Source: Setaria digitata
Lineage: Eukaryota; Nematoda; Chromadorea; Rhabditida; Setariidae
NCBI GenBank assembly: GCA_003640385.1
Contig: RCAB01000182.1
Span: 50,214-114,213 of the forward strand
Direction: 5' to 3'
Length of the DNA: 64,000 nucleotides
The notes under the pieces are model-generated. The model was not told the origin of the DNA. It searched no databases and saw only the letters and a list, made by a program, of their open reading frames with translations. Numbering within the stretch: position 1 is the stretch's first letter; the number at the start of each line of letters is the position of its first letter. The translations under genes were made by a program, and so were the position numbers. Positions 48,718 through 61,457 of the stretch are shown here, in pieces.

Positions 48718-51700
48718 TTATCTAATTTTATCTGTAGATATCACACGATGGACTAATGTCTTAGCACGTGCCATATTTCGCCTACGTGTTCGCCGTGATG
48801 GACAGAAACAAGTAGCGGACATTGTCCGCATAATATCACGTTTTACTGCGTCAATATGCGACGAGGAACGAACGATTTCCTTACGGCGGTCATCACGCAA
48901 CTCATATCTGTAATAAATATTAAGCGAGCTTCTTCTACACGTAAAATTGGGATAGAATTTTTTCTTTTTTCAATCCAAAGTGTCCATGTGCTACTCATTC
49001 TAATATAAATTAAATTGAATAAATCATAGACACTTCATCATAATTTCTCCAGAAAACAAGGTAAATTTCAAGAAAAAAAAATGGATAGCAAACCGGAGAC
49101 TCCGAATATCCTGTTTGATTTCCAGCAGATCATCTCCCGTTACAGCATCTGTTTTAATTTCTTTTCGTGCTTGTAGGATGAATCGTGATACTAATCTAAA
49201 TAAATTAATAAAAGTATTACTTTCATCAAAAAAGAGCAATTTTTATAGTAATTTTAGTTACTATAATAACTAATTTTATTTTTAGTATAATTTCAAAATG
49301 TTGAAATCAATTTATGGAAAGTGAACAAATTTTAATATGCGTACTGTCTACAAAATACACTAAATTAAAATTGAATTATGAATAAACTTATAAACATTAA
49401 TGACTGCAATTTTCGTGGAAGGCTAAAAACAATTTGCAAAAAGAAAAAATTAAATAAAAAAATAAACAATTGGTTAATTTACTGGTAAATTAGTTAGTTA
49501 ATTCAATTAATTGGACAGTTAACCAGATAAATGAATGAATTCCAGAAAAAAAAGAACTAAATTCTTTTAAAAATAACTACAAAAGACTGACAAAAGCTAA
49601 TAATTAATAATACAATTTAAAAGGAAACAGTAACAGAAATTATTTTAAAATATTGGAAAATAAAATGAAACGCCTTTTAATAACATCAGCATAAGTAAGC
49701 GGCCACTGTTCATTATTCGCTTCATCAATACCATACTTCTTCCGTTTTCTACTGTAACCTGGCCTCTTAAACAATGCATTGTTTATTTGAAATTGATTAA
49801 TGATTTTATTGATTTGAGTACCGAAACTTATGATAGCATAACGTAAAGTTACGTCAAATTCTTTTTAATTCATAGTATCACTTGAAAACAAGCAAAAAAT
49901 TCACTGTAATTTGCTGCTCAATATTTAGAACTAAAAAAAAAAGAATAATTGTTTGGAATTTCAAAATAAAAAAAAAAAATGTGAAATTAATTCATTAGCA
50001 TAATATCATTTACACTCGAAATAATTCTGATAATTAGACAAACTCTGATTGTTGCTCGCGTACTACTTTTCGGTCTTCCAACATACTTTCCGGAGGTGCA
50101 TTTGAAGATATTAGCCAATGAACGCAGAAAATAATATACAGCTTTTGGTGTGATAATTATATTAAATGGTGGTGATAGTGAGGAGCCTTCGCCAAAATAT
50201 GCCATCCACAGTTTGGTCCGATGAAATTTCCATTCTAAATCAGCTGCATCCTGAAGTTAGCAAACAATTAATTGAGCCGGAAGTATAATTTGAAATGAAA
50301 CTGAATACTATACGGAAAAAAAAAGTGAAATTCTACTAGTTTTAGCAAATGTATGTAGATTATCTGCATTAATTAGTTAAATATTGTAATTATCAATAAA
50401 TCAGTATACCGAAAACTGTTGTTTTAAGAGCAGAAACATTTTTTGTAGTTTTTCTTTTCTTTTCTTTTTTTTTTTCTGTAGAATTATACTCAGTAAAACA
50501 GACTGTGTTAAGTACTATTTGAACAAATATGATGGACATGAGATGTATTAAAAAAAAAAACTGAATTTGTTATGATTTAAATCAACTTCAAAATTGAAAA
50601 ATAATATGGGTAAAAGTGAGCCGATAATCAGGAAATCATTTAAAAACTAACATTAACGCGCTGAAAGGAATGTGACATCATGGCGATTAGCATATTCAGC
50701 AATACAATGATTGATGTCATATGATAAGTGATAAACATAGCACTACCCACAAACTGTGTGATATAATGTTGTTCGATAACGTTCGTATCTTCAATTTTCG
50801 TAATCGAAAAGAGTGACCATAGCAAAGTCCAGTAAGAACTTGCTATTCTAGAAAGAAAGTTTTTTCTTCTTTTTTTTTTTTTTTTTTTAGGAAAAAAGAT
50901 TAAAAAATAAGGTGTAATTGAAATTGAATAAAGTGAAAAAAAAATAGATAATAGAAATAATTTTATCAATAAATTTACGATGAGAATGCATTTGGTTCTT
51001 GCTTGCAAACATCCATAGTAAGACAGACTGGTGTATGTGGGTCGTAGTACCAATATAATTGAGCTAGACCAAACGAAAAGCTACTGATCATTAGGATGAA
51101 GATGAAGAAGAATTTCGCTACGTCAACGAGCATACAACCAAGTGAAATCTAAATAAAATCCATTAAATTCCTTCTCCTACTTTCGAGCATTAATTATTTA
51201 AGAAAATTTATGCTTGTTACTTGTAAAATCTATGATTAAACTAGATTTAATTAATTAACCTAACTACTTCTTTAGACTTGTAAAAGCATTCTTTTGTCTT
51301 TTCTTTCTATAACTCAAATAAAATTGGTACTTGTTTTGTTCAGAGAAGACTGAAAATGAAATAAGAGTCGAACAAGTTTATTAAATCGTTTTTTCGCAAG
51401 TATACAAAATCATCATTCATTTAACTATTTCAGTTCAATTAATAACAAATGCTAACATAATTTATGCACGCAATATCAGTGCTTTTCAACTGGTTTAAAA
51501 TAAACATTAAAAGAAAAAAAAAAAAACTAATGAAATTGGAAAATTCTCAACAAATGTAAAAATCACCTGAAGTGGTCCAAGATATGGATTCATTTGAAAT
51601 AAATAAATAATCCTTGAAAAGCTAAAAATATTGCCAACAGCAAACAGTGCCTCAGCAACAAGAATGGGTTCCTCTGAATGCCAATATGTCCGAATGACAA

Positions 51701-54700
51701 ATCGTTCACGGCCATCGTTCATTTCAAAAATGTAATATGCTACTGCCCTGAAATACTGATAAAGTGACAATTTTCAATATAAAAATACTGTGAAAAATAA
51801 GTTCTGCTCAAATTAATGACAGAAATTTTGCAACAGAAGCATTAATTATTTAGGAAAATTTATGCTTGTTACTTGAAAAATCTATGACTAAACTAGATTT
51901 AACTGGTTGAAACAATTTAGAAATCATTGCCAAAGGTGATTCAGTTTAAAAAAAAAAAGAAAAAACTTACATGAAACAACAGTTTTTCAGTTAGAAGTAA
52001 AATCTTACCTCAAACTTATCATAGAAACATACACACTCATCATGAGAAAGTCTAGCCAATTCCATCTTTGATAAATATATTTCGTAAAACCTTCTTCCCA
52101 AAGTTGTTTCACTTCAGACCAAAACATCCCTATACATTGCTTATTAGTAAAGGATAAAAATTTAATTTATAATTTAATAATCGAATTTCTAATTGTAAAA
52201 TTGGACAAAAATAAATATGAATTGTGCCATTTGCAGATATTATCATAAAAGTCTCGATAAATTTTAACAAATTAAATAGAAATTGATAAGAAATGTGCTA
52301 GAAGAAAAAGACTAACCGAAAACCCAAATGAAAACGAGTGATTCGATAAGTGTTGGTGGTGGGCCACGATCAGCAGCTCTTGTATTCCTACCTTTAATTT
52401 CACCTTTTTCATTTCGATATTGCTCAAATGTTGCAGCCGTAAGCAGAAGAAGGAAACAGCCAAATGATGTCGAATAATACAAAAATTTCATAAATGGCGC
52501 ACGAACTATACGGCCTATGCGACTTTTCGGCACCTAAAAAGCATAGCCTTACAGCAATATTTTAAATACATCATCAACAATATCTGCATCAGTCATTTCA
52601 TATCCAAAACAAATGAATAATTTGATAAGCTATCATAGATTGATATTCTCAACTTCATCTCTACTAGTTTTCATCAGTGTAATTCGATTTCTTTTCATGC
52701 CTACGAGAAAAGATTCCTGATCTCTCGTTGAATTCCAAAAATGATTCTACTTCTTACCAACCAAAAATGTGATAACTTCTTTTATTTACTAATTATATCA
52801 TAAAAGAGGCTTTTACAAACATATCGGAACTTATTATTCCGGAAAATTTTTCTTCCTGATCTTCCTAAATCAGTCTGCTGTTTAATCAATTACTGAAAGA
52901 CTATTTAAATAAAGATTCTGAGCATTTAGATTGATTTAAAATTCTGCTTTCATTAGCAGCTATTCAGTCAGTGATATTTGGTCCTCGTATTTTATCATCT
53001 TGACGTCCATATTAGCTTCTTCATTCGGCCTATCTGAATTGTTTCCAATTTTGACTATTGTTTTTTGTTAGTTTAAGTTTGCATACACTCCAAAAAGTCT
53101 TATATGAATTCAACTTTTTTTCTTTGGTTTTCCTGCATTAGGTTTATATCATATCACTCATTCACTCAAGTGCAAATAGTTTAGATATCGCAATTACAGT
53201 TTTTCTCTCTCTCTCTCTCTCTCTCGAGTCTTCTAACAGACAATGAGTTTCATGAATCTGAAGGAAATGTGCGAACGTATTATGATTACCAGAATGTAGC
53301 AAATTGATAAGACAGGCCAGAGAATGATAAGGACGATGCAGATCACTTTATTCCAGAAAGATCCACGATGTTGACGTCCTGGAAAACCGTCGTACCAAAT
53401 CGATGTCAACAGTTGTTGGCAATGCGGATGAGAAACAAACTAAATTTTGAAATTTAATTCTTCCTTCTTTGTTAAGACAAATTTTCAGTCAAATACTTGG
53501 GAATTTAAAATGCTACGATTCTTAATTTTTACTTCAATTTTCACTTAAATTAAGAGATTAATTTCAAATATTTAATGAATCAACAGAATGAAAATAACAA
53601 TAAATAGTGTAAATTGATAGAAAATTCTTTGATGCTTCGTGAGAAAATTTACAATAAAAAATAAGCAATTCACTTTAAAAAAAAAAGACAATAAATGATA
53701 ACAATGATTAACGTTGATAATAATGATTAATGATAATAATAATAATAATAATACCCTTTTTTGATCATATTTGACGGCAAGTTTAAGTCTACATAGACTC
53801 AACTTCGATTCCCACACATCCACATTTTCATCATTTGCTGTTTGTTCCTTATTTAATATTGCAATTACTTCTTCCGTGCTACGACATTGTTCTAATAAAT
53901 CACATGCAAATTGCATGCATTGCTCCGAAAGCTGTAATTTAATTTATTTCCAGAAAATAGTAATTTTTGGAAAACTAATTTCCTAGCAATATTTCCAAGA
54001 TAGAAAGAAAAAAGAGTCAATACCCAAAATTAATTGCAATTAATCTACGAAATTATAAGATAGTATGATGGATATATATCATCTGATCGAATGCTACCAT
54101 CATCACTATAATCAGTTATAATTAATCTATGGAATTATGAGATAGTATGATAATGGCCACATGATAGTTATTGTCAAAACTTTTTTCAAAACTGTCAACC
54201 TATCAAATCAATTAGTATCAAGCTACTCCTGAATGATGGTTAATTGCGCTTTTAATTTATCAATTGTTTTAATCATTTGATTGAATCATCTAACATTAAT
54301 GACAAATTGCCCAGTATTATGGAATGTTATCAACAATATACAGTTATTTTATATGACACTTATTAAATCTTATAAGAATTTTTTAAATAATTTCTCCATT
54401 TAAAATTCTGAAATAGCTAAAGCACATACCTGCAAATAACGATCCATAAATTCATGTTCAATTTTTGATAAATTTTGCAGTTCCCAGCTTAATTTGAATG
54501 CACTCAAAATTGGATCTGGTCTTAAAAAAGAAAAAATTACAATTTCAATTAAAATTGCTCATTTAATAATTGCTTCTTGATGGTTCAGTCTACCTGAAAT
54601 TTTTTTGCTTCAATGATATTCAATTAATTGAAAAAAAAAAGAGGAAAATGTAAAGTGTACAACGATTAATTGAATAAATTAAGATTACCTTGTTAAACTC

Positions 54701-56277
54701 ATCCATGCTGGACTAGCTAGTGCTTTATAGGTATTAATACGTTTCAATGAATGATGCAACGAATCATTAATACGTTCATGATCACAGGACTCACAAATAC
54801 ATGAATGCTTGTGTGGTATTTCAATTTTTGCATCTTTGCTGAGCAGCATTTGAAGAATTTCAAACTGATTTAAATGGGCTGCAAGAATAACTGGAGAAAT
54901 ATCACTGAAATATATTAGAAATTTATTAATGTAACTTTTGAAAACAAAAAAAATCGTCTATTTTTGCTTTTTTTTTTTTAAATTTATGAAAAAAAAAGTG
55001 GTAATAATGGTACAATTTAAATAACATCATTTTGTTTATCTTATATAGTAAAGTTCTTCAAAAATTTTTTAATTTTAAAATCAAACGTTTTCAAATTTTC
55101 TTCAATGCAATTTTAAAATTGATTTCTAAATTTGACAACAATTCCCTAATTACAGTAGCTAAAACTTAACCTTGAATATTCAGCTGACGCAATATCATTT
55201 TCTTTAATGTACGAGGCCCATCCGTCACCAAGCATATTTTCCGTAATACTATCATGATTTATAAGTAATTCCACTGTTCTGTATACACCTCCAAAATAAA
55301 ATGCAGTAAAATTTTTAATTTTTAAAAATTAATTTTGAGCTTTTTTAAAACTCAAAAAACTCTTAAGATAGAAATGGAGCTTCTTTTTGTGCTATTAAGT
55401 GTGAATAAAATTTAATTTATCTATTTTAATCGAAGCAGTTATATTGAGAATCACCCCATATAATTTACATCATTGAGAACTTAATTGAAATAAAAGTGGA
55501 GACGACGCTTAATGAATTTTATAACTAAAAATTTTACAGAAGTGAATTGATTGGAATTTGTCACTTTCAAGACTACTTTAAAAAAAAAAAGGTCATTGTC
55601 TTTATTGCTAAAAAGATATGTTATCTTTCTTGATAAAATGATTAACTATGTGTAATGATAAAAAGTTCTTATCTCTCCTTTATAATGGAAGGGAATATTT
55701 TATCATTTTTATCATAATTTGCTAAAAGAACATTATTTTCTTTAATAATAGTCTCCAGTTCATTTCTCATTCAAACTTGAAGATTTACAAATTTTAGTTG
55801 AAAATTTTCAAAAAATGATTCACCTTCACGAATAGCACAGAGTAAAGCATTTCCAATTCGAATATCTTTTTCCTTTAAAAGCAATTCCACAAGCTCATCA
55901 TTTTCATTATCCACGGCGATTTCGATAGCTGTTCGACCCATACAATCTACCGCATTTATATTTAGGGGTAATTGTTGTTTCTATAAAATTTTCAATTTTT
56001 TAATTGAATGGTTAAACAAAAGAAAGAACTAATAAAGCAATTAATGTCTAAAATTTGAAATTTAAAAATGAATTTTTTTTTTTAAAGATTCTTCCACCTG
56101 CTCAAGACATGAGATAACTGTTGGCTTATCGCCCAATTCAGCAGCTTCCAGAAACTTTCGTTCTTGAGGATTCAGCAAATCATGTGTTTTTATTTTCAGG
56201 ACTGGTGATCCCGTACTAGTAAGTGTCATAGTTTTACTTCGTCCACGTGACATTGGGTGATTTCGTAACGGTAGCAT
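48718..56277 (-). CDS. trp-1/trp-2-like: TRPC-family cation channel, 838 aa
   Basis: Non-selective, calcium-permeable plasma-membrane channel. Sixteen exons (minus): 56277-56098, 55980-55824, 55288-55171, 54904-54689, 54520-54430, 53931-53755, 53439-53290, 52533-52317, 52129-52009, 51747-51567, 51148-50979, 50847-50652, 50250-50087, 49763-49672, 49190-49094 and 48907-48718; all phases agree. Ankyrin repeats at residues ~18-190 (FLEAAELGDKPTV, DCMGRTAIEIAVDNENDELV, GNALLCAIREG). The TRPC zinc-type motif HSCICESCDHERINDSLHHS and LASPAW follow. Then six transmembrane spans, the pore TLLWSLFS, IVLLNMLIAMMSHSFQ and the TRP box EWKFHRTKLWMAYF. The C-terminal coiled segment is LLEIKQDIRSLR, then a basic tail. 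A TTTTTAG acceptor lies 6 nt before the ATG. Which of the two nematode TRPC paralogues it matches I cannot say. Confidence 0.93.
51186..51250. repeat. 65-bp intronic repeat, copy 1
   Basis: Direct repeat of 51838-51902 with 3 mismatches in 65 bp (both begin AGCATTAATTATTTA). It sits in the TRPC intron 51149-51566. Confidence 0.9.
51838..51902. repeat. 65-bp intronic repeat, copy 2
   Basis: Same orientation as copy 1 at 51186-51250. It sits in the TRPC intron 51748-52008, so the two copies bracket the exon 51567-51747. Confidence 0.9.
53204..53225. repeat. CT microsatellite in TRPC intron
   Basis: Eleven CT units on the plus strand, about 65 bp beyond the donor side of the exon ending at 53290. 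Confidence 0.85.
54038..54152. repeat. Two diverged copies of a ~32-bp intronic repeat
   Basis: AATTAATCTACGAAATTATA (from 54038) and AATTAATCTATGGAATTATG (from 54120) each continue into GATAGTATGAT. Same orientation, 82 bp apart, in the TRPC intron 53932-54429. Confidence 0.7.
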
Positions 56278-59200
56278 TTAAACCTAAAAACAAAAAGGTT
56301 AGTTATTTAAAAAAAACTTTGGTTTTATTTTGATCCAACAAAATGAGCTGATTTCTAGATTTGATATCAGATGTTGTGAATAAAGCATTTATTTGTCTTG
56401 GCGTAGTAGAAAGATGCTTTTTATCATTCCTACGAATATATGACAAATAATCATTGATAATATATCTCAGTGCTGTTCGGAAATGAATGTTAATTATTGA
56501 TTTAAGAAATAATAATAATAATATTGACCAAAGCATACAAGAAGAATGGAAAAATAAAATGGTTAAAAGTTTCCAATAAATGTTATCCAGTAATTAACAA
56601 CTAGCAGTTTTAAGAAACTTAATAGTTATCGCTAATCAGTGAGATCATTACTGATGGAAATATTTAGAATGCTATCATTGAAAGAGTGAAACTAGGAAAA
56701 AAAGAAAGAGGAATTGGTTCCAATAGAAATCTGAATAAAAATAATAGTCAAAATATTACTTGCAATTCTTTTTTCGCTCTTTCTTTTTTGTTTTAGAGAA
56801 ATAAAGGAATAGAATCAAAGAATTTGAAACATATAGTTTAAAAAATAAATAGGAAAACGAGAAAAGAACAAAATTGCATTTAAAAACAAAACAAAAAGTT
56901 TAAATTCCACTTCATTAATCCTTTCACAAATGCAAATATTTCACAAAGGCTTAATGTTTTACTCATTTCTCGTCTCAAGGGAATTTCCCCATTAATATTA
57001 CATATAATCGTTATTCCAGTCTCGACAAAAGTTGGAATTCTTAGCATTATCAGTAGTTCAAACAGTTCAATTTAATTTTTTCAAAAAAAAAAAAAAAATG
57101 AAAGAAAGGCGAATTTTTACCTTTAAAATTTTTTCTCAGATTTCATATCATTCGTTAAAAACATCTATTTATTAAAGTAAATAAGTCAAAATGCAAAAAA
57201 TAAGCAAATTTTAAAAGTGAAAAAATAAAAAACAAGTTAGATGAATTTCGGAAAATACTTGGAATTAAATGAATATAAATATAATTAAATCATTTTTCTT
57301 TCCGTCAAATTCTTCTACTTGCTGTAAATTGTCAATCCTTTTATTTTATTTTTTCTTTTTTTTTCTTTTTTTCTACACTGACAGCAATTTCTATCGAATT
57401 ACAAAATGAAAGAGAAAATTTTTTTAAAACTAAAGCAACAAATTGGAAGCAATGAAAAATTGCCGTCATGTGTAATACATTTTGGTATAATCGAAATGAA
57501 TGCACTGAAAAATGCAATTTCGAGGGTTCTCTATTGCTTTCTTAATTAATTAAGAAAAAGAAATATTATTATGTTACATTTCATTAGTTTCCTATATAAT
57601 ATATTTGATTTTTTGTTTTTGTTTTTGTTTTTTGACGAAAATCAAAAACTTTTCGAAAGTCGTATTTTGCTGCTGCAGAAGTTTTTTTTCGAAATTTGTT
57701 GAATTAAATTAATTAATAAGAACAACCTGTTAAGAATTAGAAAAGTGGAAAAGTAGCAATTAACTTTAAGTTGCAAATCTTTTAAGACGCCAAAAAAAGA
57801 GATTAGTTCGAAATTTCACCTATCATAGATTTTATTGATTGACACTTGAAGATTTATGCAATTTTTCAGCTGTTATTATCACCGTCATCACTACCGACTG
57901 ATAATGATAACAACAAATTTTAGGGATTTCAAGGATTCCCGTAGATTAAGCAATCCAATCACTTTTTAGTTTATTCTTCGTCTTTCGAACGATCTTCTAC
58001 CTTCATCTTTAACAACTGGCAAAATGATTCGTACAAAATTTTCAGGTCATCGTCAAATGGCCCGAAATTAATTCAGTGAATACCGAAAGCTTACCTAAAC
58101 ATCTAATTTCATCGCTTGCTTCATTATAATTAATTTAAAAACTTGAAAATGAGGACTTTTTTTTAAGACCTAATTTAATTAAATTTTAATATTGCATCCT
58201 TCAAAAAATAAATTTTATTATTTTTGCAAACTATCTACGTAAGTAATCGGAAGTAATAAAATTGCTCACTAGTCACGCAATAGAGAACTGGAACACTATC
58301 CTAAAATTGGTCCATAATTTATATTGCGTCAAATTTCTGGCCCTACTATTATAATTGTTGCATTTTCGCTGGAAGGAGTTTAGTTTAAATGTATAATAAT
58401 TGGATTTATGAAACTGTTTGTGAACAAAGCAGACAAAATCTCTCTTTGGCCAAGTGGAATCAATTCTATAAATTACGCTAGTTTCTTTCTTTCTTTTTTC
58501 TTTTTTTTTTTTTTTCTTTTTTTTTGTTTTTAGTTGATATGGAAGGGAGAAATAGAAAAAAGTGGCGCTGATATATGATTTTCGAAACAAAAACTTAACG
58601 GAAAAAAGACTGACATAACAAAACTAGTCGAAAACAGAAGCAAGGCACTTTTATTCGAGAAGTACCAAATCATAATATTAGGCCTGTTTTTCCTCTTTGG
58701 ACAAAATTAAATTAAATCTGAAGTGCTGATGACAACGATGATGATGGTGATGATGATGTCCTTTCACCAATCACATCAGAAAAATCATCACAGCTAATTG
58801 TAGGGCCTCAAAAATTTCATTTCTTCTTTTGTCCATTATGTGTGTCTATATACTATGAATATTTATTTTATTTTATTTTTTCCAAGCAAATGAAGAAAAA
58901 AATTTGAAAATTTATAAAAAAAAAGCAAAAAAAAAAAATCAAATTTAAACACTTAAATGAATTTTCACCGACTTAGTTAATCTTCGAACGAAATAAAACA
59001 AAACATCCTTCTGCCAAATGCACATATACATGTATAGCAATTTTAAATTTTATGGAAAATTCAATGCTAAAATATATATCAACAAAATAATTGTTCGGAT
59101 TTAGCAAGGCGAAAAGTAACAAAATTCAAGTGCATATCAATTACATTTCAGTGAAATGGTTTCAGAATTTTCTTTTTTTCAGTTGAATTTTGATTGTAAC

Positions 59201-59628
59201 TCCCAAGTGAGTTCAATATTTTTTCTTTTTTGACGAAATTATCAAATTCTTTCTTATTTTCGAAAAAATCATTAGCCAAATAGAAAAAAAAAAAAAGGTT
59301 ATTCTCTTTTTTTTCAATTTAGCTCCAATAGCTTCCGAAAAAAAAAACAGAGAAATATTTAAGTGAATTAATTAGTTATTTTTTTTTTTCTAGAAAGATG
59401 AAAGTGAGAATTTTTCATATAAAATAAAATATATTTTCTATAGTAGCCAAGCCTAATTAATCATAAAAAAAGAATAAATAATCTCTCCTAAGTAATGCGA
59501 AAGAAAAAAAAAGCAACAATTTCTCGTTTTTTTCTTTTTTTTTTTTTTTTTTTTTTCACACTACCATTACCAACTTTAAATGGTTTTTATTAGCATCGAA
59601 TTGATAGATGGAAATTCATTTCGAAAGC

Positions 59629-59675
59629 GTTTTCTATATTCTCGAGAACTGATCATTCCCGAGAATATAGAAAAC
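59629..59675. repeat. Perfect 16-bp inverted repeat, 15-nt loop
   Basis: GTTTTCTATATTCTCG (59629-59644) is exactly complementary to CGAGAATATAGAAAAC (59660-59675). It could form a hairpin or bind a dimeric factor. No flanking target duplication or ORF suggests a transposon. Confidence 0.85.
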
Positions 59676-60136
59676 ATTTCATAACATAAGCTTCTGTTTT
59701 TAACTTTTCAAGCCATTAGATCAAATTTAACTTTCAGAAAATTTTTCTCTATAAATTGGATAATAAATCAGTTTGTCGAACAACAAAATGAACGTAAAAA
59801 TTACGGAGTAGTGAGGAAAAAGCAAACGTGGCTCACTGGTCATACTTTTTAAACTTATAGTTGTATTTGTTAACAATTCTAAATTTGCAAAAATTTTGTC
59901 TTAGACGCAATATTTTAAAACATAGAAATAATGATTTTTAGACGCATCCAGCGTACGTCAATAAACATTGATATTAGTAATGTAGCATTAATTTGCTATT
60001 TTTATCATATTTTAGATCACTTTGAAACTAACTTGAAATGTTCCCTATTTTTTAATTAATCATATCAATACACATACTTGGAAAAAGATAGAAAACGAAA
60101 CTTATCATCAGTTCAATCTTTTCATCATTTCTTCCT

Positions 60137-60163
<27 letters not shown>
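60137..60163. repeat. CT microsatellite
   Basis: About 13 CT units, intergenic between TRPC and SPR. Confidence 0.9.
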
Positions 60164-60172
<9 letters not shown>

Positions 60173-61457
60173 GAATGTAGGATTGCACTCATTAGACTAA
60201 ATAAAGACACAACAAATAAACATGTCGTATACAAATCTATTATTCTGGACCAAAGTTTTTTATTTTCTTATCAAACAACCTCACCTGGTGAATGATTGTC
60301 GCACCTGCATCACTGTCTCATCGCCTTTCATATTTCTAATCAAAAATTTATTTGTTTGCAATTATGCATGTCTGGAACGGTGGGTTTCTCCCAATTCTTC
60401 TTTTCATAATCATTTATTTGTTGTTTTTAATTGGTTAATTAGTTAATTGTTTGAAAATTTAATCCTTTCGGAAGGTATTTTCGCGATGAAAAACAGCATA
60501 AAATTATGGTCGACGTTTTTTTGGACAGAAAAAAAAGATCATCACAGATCGTTTAAATGATCAGATAATGTATATAAATATAATTATTGGCTGGTTTGAT
60601 TGATAATTTGTTCCATTTCTTATCACATTGTTATCTTCCCCTGTAATCTGCTGTCAGTGCCATTATCATCTTTCTGCATCGTGCTGTTGTCATCTTTTAT
60701 CACTTATCAACTAACACAAGCAATAAAATTACCCTTATCATTTACCGCGACATTTACCTTCAGCTTTTTATTCTTTCTCTGTTTGCCAACACACTAAAAC
60801 AATTTAATCTAGATCAATCAATTCTATAATGCTTTCTAGCCTATTTCGGATCTTTCTAGCACCAATTTCTTTTTCTTCCACTCTACTCAGTCCTATTAGT
60901 AATTGCTATCCATTTCTCGAGAGATGCTTAAAAAGCTTCAGTCGATAAAGTCATTCTCGATGTGTGTTATTTACTATGAATTATCGATTCAGTAATTGTC
61001 GTTGTCCCACTTTTTTTACATCACTTTCATACCTTTTCTTGCTTTTTAGTTGTGCAAATTTTCAGTGAAATTAGAATTTTGGGAAGTTAGCCAAGTCTAA
61101 AGTTCAGTCTAAGAATAACAACGAACTGAATCCCACATCGTTGGGCCATGAAGGAAAACAAAAAACAACAGACTAGCTTGATAAGATCACCTTGAATTTG
61201 TTTCAAACTAGTCATATTCATTTTAATTGATTTGAATTCAAACTCCCCACCAAATTTCAGTGATGAATGCTTCAAAGCTTACTAATTTAACTGTAAATTG
61301 TCTTGAAAATGGCAGTTTTAGTCTTGTCCATTCGTCATTTTGTTCATTTAGTGGAGATGAAAATTAGAGAAGTATTTCATCTGTAGCCTGAACAGAAATG
61401 ACAGAGCTGTTTAATTATTTCTAAAAAAAAGTTCCAACTTTCTATTCCAGACCTGTG

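Larger units (their letters stand above)
56286..61448. other. Intergenic, about 5.2 kb, TRPC to SPR
   Basis: Divergent interval with very high A/T content and many A and T homopolymers. It holds a CT microsatellite (60137-60163) and a perfect 16-bp inverted repeat (59629-59675). Open frames at 58273-58590 and 60222-60797 are homopolymer translations or hydrophobic noise. No gene supported. Confidence 0.55.

Noticed and set aside
58273..58590. 105-codon minus-strand frame
   Set aside because: Its centre is a poly-lysine run from a T homopolymer; no other coding character.
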